Assembly: GCF_001274725.1 (NCBI RefSeq)
Contig: NZ_LGUF01000007.1
Location: 3,207,127 to 3,271,126 of the forward strand
Direction: 5' to 3'
Length of the DNA: 64,000 nt
Source of the DNA: Sporosarcina globispora
GTDB taxonomy: Bacteria; Bacillota; Bacilli; Bacillales; Cytobacillaceae
Part shown: positions 58,362 through 64,000 of the stretch, in pieces
Layout: each line of letters opens with the position of its first letter
How positions within the stretch are numbered: position 1 is the first letter of the stretch
Notes under the pieces: model-generated
What the model was told of the DNA's origin: nothing
Seen by the model: the letters and a program-made list of their open reading frames with translations, nothing else
The model's database searches: none
Program-made: the position numbers and the translations under genes

Positions 58362-58599
58362 ATGTTCACCTACTTAGAAATGATAAGGGACAGTAATCTG
58401 AGTAAAGTGTGCCGGTTAAATGCCGGAAGAGGGGGGTCACATAGTGCTGGCATCGTGCCCCCCAAGGCAAAACAATGAGCTAAGGGGTACAAATAGGAAC
58501 GAATCGTGCTCTTCATTGCTAAAAGGCTAAGAGAAGGGTAACGATAAGAATCAAATATCTCCAGACCGGCCAAATACTTATTCTGTTTCAAGAATTTAT
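58362..58599. other. Structured 240-bp interval between metal-binding lipoprotein and mntR
   Basis: It contains GGGGGGTCAC/GTGCCCCCC around a 14-nt loop (58433-58467) and GC-richer sequence than its neighbours. A 73-codon frame on the minus strand has no RBS and no recognisable product. It could carry the mntR promoter, a structured RNA or a repeat element. Confidence 0.4.
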
Positions 58600-59544
58600 C
58601 TACTGAGTCAAACCTTCTTTAATGGTTTTAATATTCCATTCCATCATCGAGATGTAAGTATCGCCATCTTCACCTGGCTTTGCCAAAGAGTCAGTAAACA
58701 CTTTTCCCATGATCGGAACATTGGTTTCATCGGATACGGAATTCATGCTTCTTGGATCAATGCTTGTTTCCAGGAATAATCCTGTAATACCTTTTTCATT
58801 GATAATATCTACAATTCTTGTAATTTGTTCTGGTGTTCCCTGGTTTTCCTGATTGATCTCCCAGATATATTCCGCCTGGAATCCATAGGCTTCGCTGAAA
58901 TATTTAAAAGCACCTTCACTTGTAACGAGAACCCGTTCATTTTCCGGAATTTCATTAAATTGTTCAATAGCCTCGTCATGAAGCTTTTGAAGTTCAGCAA
59001 TATATTCTTCCGCGTTTTTCTCGTATACGTTTTTATTGTCTGGATCTACCTTGATTAGTCCATCTCTTGCATTTTCCGCATATTTGATTCCATTTCGAAT
59101 ATCCAGCCATGCATGCGGATCTTCTTCGTCTTCTTTTCCCTTTGTAGTTAAATGCTTGGCCTCAACACCTTTGCTCATAAGGAATACAGGAGCATCTTCG
59201 CCATCTTTGCCGGCAGTTTCCATAAGCTTATTGAACCATGAGTTGCCAGCCTCTAAATTCAGTCCATTATAAAATACGGCATCTGCGTCAGTCGTTTTTT
59301 GGACATCTTCAGGAAGCGGATCATATTCGTGAGGGTTGGAGCCAACGGGTGCCAAACTATGAACCTCAACCAAATCTCCGCCTACATTTTTAACGATGTC
59401 ATACACAATCGAGTAGGTAGTAACAACTTGAACTTTCCCATCTTCGCTTGCAGATGTGCTGCTGCTTTTTTCATCGCTGCAAGCTGATAGTAATAACACG
59501 GAAAAAATGGATGCGGCTATTAACAGAAAGCCTTTTTTTTTCAT
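58600..59544 (-). CDS. mntA: Manganese (zinc) ABC transporter substrate-binding lipoprotein
   Basis: 314 aa, cluster A-I metal-binding protein. Lipobox LLSAC; metal ligands of the Mn/Zn type in order: His in VGSNPHEYDPLPED, His in EEDPHAWLDI, Glu in VTSEGAFKYF, Asp in ETSIDPRSM (H-H-E-D as in PsaA/MntA/TroA). No His-rich loop, which favours Mn over Zn. Last gene of the ATPase-permease-SBP operon. Confidence 0.87.
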   Translation of the reverse strand: MKKKGFLLIAASIFSVLLLSACSDEKSSSTSASEDGKVQVVTTYSIVYDIVKNVGGDLVEVHSLAPVGSNPHEYDPLPEDVQKTTDADAVFYNGLNLEAGNSWFNKLMETAGKDGEDAPVFLMSKGVEAKHLTTKGKEDEEDPHAWLDIRNGIKYAENARDGLIKVDPDNKNVYEKNAEEYIAELQKLHDEAIEQFNEIPENERVLVTSEGAFKYFSEAYGFQAEYIWEINQENQGTPEQITRIVDIINEKGITGLFLETSIDPRSMNSVSDETNVPIMGKVFTDSLAKPGEDGDTYISMMEWNIKTIKEGLTQ

Positions 59545-59582
59545 GTGTTTTTCCCCCTAAATTCATTTGATTATTTATAAAA

Positions 59583-60440
59583 TTAAACTAATGAAGCTCT
59601 TTTCTTCTTAACTTTCAGCCCTTTCCAAATCAATCCATGCTTAGGAGAGAACAAGAAAACCAGCACGAAGATTGCCGTAGCTGCAATGACAATCGTTGCT
59701 CCAGAGGCTAAGTTGTAGGTGAAACTGAAGTATAGACCCACGATGGATGAAACCACACCAATTCCAGCTGCAAGGAAAATCATTACCCACAGGCGCTCGG
59801 TTAACAGGTATGCTGCCGCTGCAGGTGTGATCAGCATGGCAACAACCAGGATAATACCTACTGTCTGGAGGGATGCAACAGTTACCATCGTCAAAAGAGT
59901 CATTAGGAAATAGTGAATGAAACGCACTGGCAATCCATAGGCTGCTCCCATCGTTTCGTCAAACGATGTAACCAGCAGTTCTTTGTAAAAGAGGTAAACA
60001 GCCGCTATTACAACCAGGCTGATGCCAAATGTGATCCACATATCGGATGTTCTTACTGCCAGAACATTACCAAACAAAATATGGTATAAATCTGTACTGC
60101 TTTTTAGCATGGTAATAATGAGTATTCCTGACGCAAATGCTGCTGTAAACATAATGCCAATCGAGGTATCGTGCTTAATCCGGCTGTTCTGGGATACAAA
60201 CCCAATGGCAAGCGCAGTGATCACTCCGCTTATGACTGCTCCAAAGAAGAAGTTAACCCCCAGCATGTATGAAATAGCGACGCCGGGAAGTACAGCATGT
60301 GAGATGGCATCTCCCATGAGAGCCATTCCTCTAAGGATAATGAAACAGCCAATGACTCCGCAGATAATTCCTACCATAACGGATGTTAATAACGCTTTTT
60401 GCAGAAAACCATACTGCATTACCGCTTCAATAAAAGCCAT
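59583..60440 (-). CDS. mntC: Manganese ABC transporter permease
   Basis: 285 aa with about eight or nine membrane segments and ABC-3 family features (CFIILRGMALMGDAISHAVLPGVAISYMLG, TDLYHILFGNVLAV, FDETMGAAYGLPVRFIHYFLM, ALMVTVASLQTVGIILVVAMLITPAAAAYLL-like). Its ATG overlaps the ATPase stop by one base. Basic C-terminal tail. Confidence 0.87.
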   Translation of the reverse strand: MAFIEAVMQYGFLQKALLTSVMVGIICGVIGCFIILRGMALMGDAISHAVLPGVAISYMLGVNFFFGAVISGVITALAIGFVSQNSRIKHDTSIGIMFTAAFASGILIITMLKSSTDLYHILFGNVLAVRTSDMWITFGISLVVIAAVYLFYKELLVTSFDETMGAAYGLPVRFIHYFLMTLLTMVTVASLQTVGIILVVAMLITPAAAAYLLTERLWVMIFLAAGIGVVSSIVGLYFSFTYNLASGATIVIAATAIFVLVFLFSPKHGLIWKGLKVKKKRASLV

Positions 60441-61186
60441 TATAACGACACCCCAATCTCATTCATAAATGCAAATTGCCCTTTGTAGGCTTTTGCAATC
60501 ACCTCAGGCTTAAACACCTCTTCAACGGTTCCGAAACTGATCAATTCTTTATTTAATAAAATCAACTGATTGAAATAATCATTCGCCTTGCTCAAGTCAT
60601 GATGTACCACGATAACGGTTTTTCCTTGACGGCAAAGCTCCTTAAGTATTTTGACAATGGTTTCTTCACTGGATACATCTACTCCCACAAAAGGCTCATC
60701 GAGAAAAAACAGGTCTGCTTTTTGTGCAAGTGCTCTTGCCAGAAACACCCTTTGCTGCTGGCCGCCTGATAATTCACCAATCTGTCTTTTGCTGAATTCC
60801 TCCATGCCAACACGCTGAAGGCATTCAATCGCCCACTCTTTATCTTTTTTCTTTGGACGGCGGAACAGTTTTAAATGTGGATAAGTTCCGATTAGAACGG
60901 CATCAAGCACTGTGATCGGAAAATCCCAATCTATGTCATTTCGCTGCGGAACATAGGCGATATTTTTTCGCACCTCTTTGATGGTTCTTCCCATTACTTT
61001 TACATCGCCTTTATCCTTTGGTATGAGATTTAGCATGGCTTTTAAAAAGGTCGATTTTCCTGCGCCGTTCGGCCCGATAATTCCTACCAAATTTCCAGTA
61101 TTAACTGATAGGCTTACTCCTTTTACTGCTTCATTTCCATAATAAGAAACATACAAATCTTGAATAGAGATTGCAGGATCTTTCAT
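60440..61186 (-). CDS. mntB: Manganese ABC transporter ATP-binding protein
   Basis: About 249 aa from ATG 61186 (GGGAGAG 7 nt upstream; the longer frame to 61246 lacks an RBS). Walker A GPNGAGKST, signature LSGGQQQRVFLARAL, Walker B LFFLDEPFVGVD, switch VVHHDLSK. First gene of the operon, controlled by a SigA-type promoter overlapped by an MntR box. Confidence 0.87.
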   Translation of the reverse strand: MKDPAISIQDLYVSYYGNEAVKGVSLSVNTGNLVGIIGPNGAGKSTFLKAMLNLIPKDKGDVKVMGRTIKEVRKNIAYVPQRNDIDWDFPITVLDAVLIGTYPHLKLFRRPKKKDKEWAIECLQRVGMEEFSKRQIGELSGGQQQRVFLARALAQKADLFFLDEPFVGVDVSSEETIVKILKELCRQGKTVIVVHHDLSKANDYFNQLILLNKELISFGTVEEVFKPEVIAKAYKGQFAFMNEIGVSL

Positions 61187-61288
61187 CATTTTTCTCTCCC
61201 TTGCTTGCAGTTTTATAGTGAAACATCTTTTTTTTGGTTTATGCAAGTTAACGTCCTTTGGACAAGAATTATAGATTGATAAAAAAGT

Positions 61289-61331
61289 TTTGCCTTAATG
61301 CAAATTATATGCGAATCACAAACAATGTCAA
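61289..61331 (-). promoter_or_regulatory. Promoter and MntR box of the manganese transporter operon
   Basis: On the minus strand TTGACA (61331-61326), 16 nt, TATAAT (61309-61304), directly followed by TTTGCATTAAGGCAAA (61304-61289). This matches the MntR box TTTGCCTTAAGGAAAC known from B. subtilis in most positions and covers the start point, so Mn-MntR would block transcription. Confidence 0.82.
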
Positions 61332-61563
61332 CATAAAAATTTTTTTGTTTATTTTAATGAAAGTTTCAAAGAGATGAATCTTCCAAAAAACGGATAATTA
61401 TAAAAGGAAATTTGTGAATCCAGGCTCTGGTAATCAATTCGTTTAATGGTAAAATTAGGGGAGATTCAACACCAGCATCCTATATAAGGGTGTTAATTTG
61501 TAAATATATGAAACTTTTTACCCTTTTTGATCGTTTAATTAGTAGAAGGCGGGATAGGTGCTT

Positions 61564-62142
61564 ATGATCAATGATGTGTTGACTGCCTTTATAGTTATGA
61601 TCTTTTCTTATTCAATGGGGAGCATAACAGGGGCTTATTATGTGGTTAAATACTTATCAAAAGAGGATATAAGGTATAAAGGGAGCGGAAATGTAGGTGC
61701 AACCAATGCCGGAAGAGCGCTCGGGAAGAAGGGGTTCTTGCTGACTATAGCGGTTGATGCTTTAAAGGCATGGGCAGCATTATATTTAACTGGTCTTATG
61801 TCTGACGCCAATGGATTATTAATCCTTAGTGCTGTTTGCGTGCTTATTGGCCATCTTTTTCCTATTCAGCTGGGGTTCCACGGGGGGAAAGGAGTGGTTG
61901 TCTACTTGGCTTCGGCCTTGTTTTTAGAGCCTATAACAATAGCGATAATGGCCATCACGATGGGAATTTCCTATGCAGCTCTGCAAAAGTATACATTATC
62001 GGGTTTTATCGCCATGGCTTCCATTCCCATAACAGCCTGGGTGATTGGTGATTCATTCATAATACCTGCTGGCCTTTTGCTGCTGCTTTTTATTGTCCTG
62101 ATTTCCCATACCAATTTCATCATGCCTAAACATAGGAGGTAA
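61564..62142 (+). CDS. PlsY-like glycerol-3-phosphate acyltransferase paralogue
   Basis: About 192 aa, five membrane segments, with the three catalytic PlsY motifs: YKGSGNVGATNAGRALGKKG (motif 1), GFHGGKGVVVYLAS (motif 2) and a C-terminal SHTNFIMPKHRR (motif 3-like). PlsY uses acyl-phosphate to acylate glycerol-3-phosphate. Chromosomal plsY usually lies beside parE/parC, so this one, next to a GNAT-aminotransferase fusion and an LtaS-like gene, is probably a second copy with a special role. ATG 61564 has ATAGGTG upstream. Confidence 0.85.
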   Translation: MINDVLTAFIVMIFSYSMGSITGAYYVVKYLSKEDIRYKGSGNVGATNAGRALGKKGFLLTIAVDALKAWAALYLTGLMSDANGLLILSAVCVLIGHLFPIQLGFHGGKGVVVYLASALFLEPITIAIMAITMGISYAALQKYTLSGFIAMASIPITAWVIGDSFIIPAGLLLLLFIVLISHTNFIMPKHRR

Positions 62143-62145
62143 CCT

Positions 62146-63756
62146 GTGAATATTATCTGCAAAATCGCATCTGAACCGAATGAATTCGAACAAATTCATC
62201 AGCTCAACTATCAGACATTCGTGGAAGAAATTCCTCAGCATAAGCAAAATCAAGATCAGCATTTAATTGATAAATTTCATGAAGAAAATACATATGTCAT
62301 TGCCAAGGCTGGCGAGGAAGTTGCAGGAATGATCGCAATCCGCGCCAAAAGGCCATTTTCACTTGATTATAAACTTCCTAATCTCGAAGAATACTTGCCG
62401 GTTAAGGGAGAACTTTGTGAGGTCCGCCTGCTGTCAGTCAAAAAAGAGTATCGCAGCACGCGTGTTTTTTACCAGCTTTGTGAAATGCTTGTTGAGCTTT
62501 GCCTCGAAAAAAATTATACGATGGCGCTTATATCGGGCACTGTCAGGCAGCTGAAATTGTATAAACGGATTGGTTTTCTGCCTTTTGGTCCTCTGACAGG
62601 GGAGGAGGGCGCCCAGTTTCAGCCAATGTATCTCACAAAAGAGAATTTTGAACGTTCAACGAAAGCCTTTAAACGCCTAATGGCAAGAAATTCAGCACCA
62701 GCCGAACAGCACTCTTTTTTGCCTGGGCCTGTGCCAATTCATGCAAGAGTGAAAAGGGCTTTTGCAAAAGAAGCCGTTTCTCACCGTAATTCTGATTTTA
62801 TCAGCGGTTTAAAAGACTTGCGTTCCCAATTGTGCAAGATGACAGGTGCCTCATATGCTGAAGTAGTTGTTGGGACAGGAACACTTTCCAACGACCTTGT
62901 GGCTGCACAGTTGAAAAACATCGAAGGGGATGGTCTGATTCTTGCCAATGGTGAATTTGGCTATCGTCTCATTGATCATGCCAGGAGGTTTCAATTGTCA
63001 TTTTTTACGATTGAAAAAGAGTGGAATGAACCAATTTCTCACGAAGAACTAGCATACACGCTGAAAGAAAACCCTTCCATTAAATGGGTGTGGACCGTGC
63101 ATTGTGAAACTTCAACGGGGTATGTATTCAATATAAGCAGCATTCAGGAGCTATGCCAGGAGCATGGTGCAGAGCTTTGTGTGGATGCATGCAGCACTGC
63201 CGGAATCATTCCGCTGAATCTTAAGGATATATACTTTGGATCGACCGTCAGCGGAAAGGGATTTGGTTCGTTTCCGGGGCTGGCGATTGTGTTCCATCGT
63301 GAAAAGATTAAAGGGAATAGGACAGTTCCAAGATACTTGGACTTAAAGATGTACGAAGAAAATCAAAGCATTCCATTCACTCATTCTTCCAATCTGGTGA
63401 ACGCATTAAAACAGAGCATAAAGCTGATAGATTTTGAGAAAGTAACATTATTGGCTGGAAAAGCAAGAAAAAAGCTCAAAGACAGCGGATTTTCCGTTCT
63501 TGGCGACGAAGATTATTCGCCTGGCATCCTGACGATCAGTTTGCCGCAGAGTATTTCGAGCAGGGCATTTGGCGACACATGCAAACAGAAAGGAATTCTT
63601 TTAAGCTATGAAAGCGTGTACCTTCTTGAAAGAAATTGGGTTCAGCTGGCTCTTATGGGTGCACAGGAAGAGCAGAAGGTCATGACATCCCTCGAAATGA
63701 TGGCAGATATTTTAGAAAAACAATATGAAAAGCGGTATGATTATGAAGTTATTTAA
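62146..63756 (+). CDS. GNAT-class V aminotransferase fusion
   Basis: 536 aa, GTG start with GGAGGT upstream, 3 nt after the PlsY-like gene. Residues ~1-165 form an N-acyltransferase domain (GEEVAGMIAIRAKRPFSLD, LCEVRLLSVKKEYRSTRVFYQLCEMLVELC, LYKRIGFLPFGPLTGEEG), similar to long-chain N-acyl amino-acid synthase or autoinducer-synthase-like GNATs. Residues ~190-530 form a class V aminotransferase (ASYAEVVVGTGTLSNDLVAAQL, HCETSTGYVFNISSIQELCQEHGAELCVDACSTAG) with the PLP Lys in GSTVSGKGFGSFPGLAIVFH. The two domains suggest making and acylating an amine. The product is unknown. Confidence 0.8.
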   Translation: MNIICKIASEPNEFEQIHQLNYQTFVEEIPQHKQNQDQHLIDKFHEENTYVIAKAGEEVAGMIAIRAKRPFSLDYKLPNLEEYLPVKGELCEVRLLSVKKEYRSTRVFYQLCEMLVELCLEKNYTMALISGTVRQLKLYKRIGFLPFGPLTGEEGAQFQPMYLTKENFERSTKAFKRLMARNSAPAEQHSFLPGPVPIHARVKRAFAKEAVSHRNSDFISGLKDLRSQLCKMTGASYAEVVVGTGTLSNDLVAAQLKNIEGDGLILANGEFGYRLIDHARRFQLSFFTIEKEWNEPISHEELAYTLKENPSIKWVWTVHCETSTGYVFNISSIQELCQEHGAELCVDACSTAGIIPLNLKDIYFGSTVSGKGFGSFPGLAIVFHREKIKGNRTVPRYLDLKMYEENQSIPFTHSSNLVNALKQSIKLIDFEKVTLLAGKARKKLKDSGFSVLGDEDYSPGILTISLPQSISSRAFGDTCKQKGILLSYESVYLLERNWVQLALMGAQEEQKVMTSLEMMADILEKQYEKRYDYEVI

Positions 63757-64000
63757 AAAGCTTTCACCCATTTTGTTTGCCGTCATTTTTATCTGGATCA
63801 AGACGGTCATTGTGTCCTTTATCGGTTTTAATTTGCACCCGGAGAACTGGACTGATATTTTATTTATGCTTGTAAGCCCAATTGGATCCATTATGGTCAT
63901 TCTGGGAATTCATATTTATTTTAAGCGAAAGGTGAAACCGGCAGCCATTCTTGTCACAATGCTGATTCTAACGGGCATTCTTTTTGGGGATTTGCTTTAT
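63743..64000 (+). CDS. LtaS-like lipoteichoic acid synthase/sulfatase family, N-terminal part
   Basis: The frame runs off the right edge. It starts inside the end of the previous gene (MKLFKKLSPILFAVIFIWIK) and shows three membrane segments of the LtaS-type N-terminus (TVIVSFIGFNLHPENWTDILFMLVSPIGSIMVILGIHIYF, AAILVTMLILTGILFGDLLY). The extracellular phosphoglycerol-transferase domain lies outside the window. The 14-nt overlap implies coupling to the PlsY and GNAT-aminotransferase genes. Confidence 0.75.
   Translation, partial: MKLFKKLSPILFAVIFIWIKTVIVSFIGFNLHPENWTDILFMLVSPIGSIMVILGIHIYFKRKVKPAAILVTMLILTGILFGDLLY

Noticed and set aside
58370-58591. 73-codon minus-strand ORF after the manganese-binding lipoprotein
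   Set aside because: TTG start without RBS, composition unlike the neighbours, and it runs through a strong GC hairpin; more likely noncoding.
1-64000. rRNA or tRNA genes
   Set aside because: I saw no conserved rRNA segments or tRNA cloverleaf arms, though a tool-based search would be decisive.

Overview
The window looks like chromosomal DNA of an endospore-forming, low-GC member of the Bacillaceae (Cytobacillus/Mesobacillus/Bacillus-like). The evidence is two tricistronic GerA-type germinant receptor operons, a SigV/RsiV/OatA lysozyme-response locus, yoaS-yozG-yoaT, ykuN-ykuO-ykuP, YvrJ/DUF1659/DUF2922 proteins, strong AGGAGG ribosome binding sites and many intrinsic terminators. I see no rRNA or tRNA genes and no CRISPR array. 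No intact mobile element is present; I see only remnants of IS3, IS1182, serine-recombinase and Tn3-like elements.

Layout. 0-2 kb: the 3' end of a PrmC-related methyltransferase, a small ORF and an IS3-family remnant. 2.1-5.8 kb: oatA diverging from sigV-rsiV, with a near-identical ECF promoter facing each way. 6-7.8 kb: yoaS-yozG-yoaT. 7.9-9.8 kb: two YibE/F membrane proteins. 10.3-11 kb: a 104-bp (2 x 52) tandem repeat. 11.4-14.7 kb: TetR plus an ABC exporter. 14.8-18.8 kb: a ger operon (A-B-C plus a small coupled ORF). 18.9-29.5 kb: a mosaic of housekeeping and accessory genes (MocR regulator diverging from a class D beta-lactamase, RidA, an ABC-F-like gene behind an ErmDL-like leader peptide and two terminators, GNAT, VOC, a phospholipase A2-like protein, a cysteine desulfurase). 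30-31.2 kb: a Zn-ribbon protein and a secreted DUF2690 protein.

31.3-41 kb is an island-like segment bounded by a broken IS1182 transposase and a broken serine recombinase. It holds two complete OmpR-type two-component systems interleaved with four apparently related polytopic membrane proteins and a PPOX-fold protein, in strata of clearly different base composition. Directly after it (41.05 kb) is a DsbA/FrnE-like gene whose only interruption is a UGA exactly at the first Cys of the CPFC active site. A hairpin 28 nt downstream fits the bacterial SECIS layout.

41.9-46.7 kb: a ferritin-like/cupin protein and a second ger operon (B-A-C). 46.8-50.3 kb: an mtlD remnant, then a module (YvrJ, DUF2922, DUF1659, a sigma-70-family factor and an HTH protein) flanked on both sides by related 52-bp tandem repeats and carrying two copies of one unusual bipartite promoter-like motif. 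50.3-54.2 kb: Fur-box-controlled iron-limitation genes (Zn-ribbon, IDEAL protein, ykuNOP and a small FbpB-like ORF). 54.4-57.3 kb: a frameshifted UvrA paralogue and transposase/GNAT debris. 58-61.3 kb: a manganese ABC transporter with an MntR-like regulator and an MntR box. 61.5-64 kb: a PlsY paralogue, a GNAT-aminotransferase fusion and the start of an LtaS-like enzyme.
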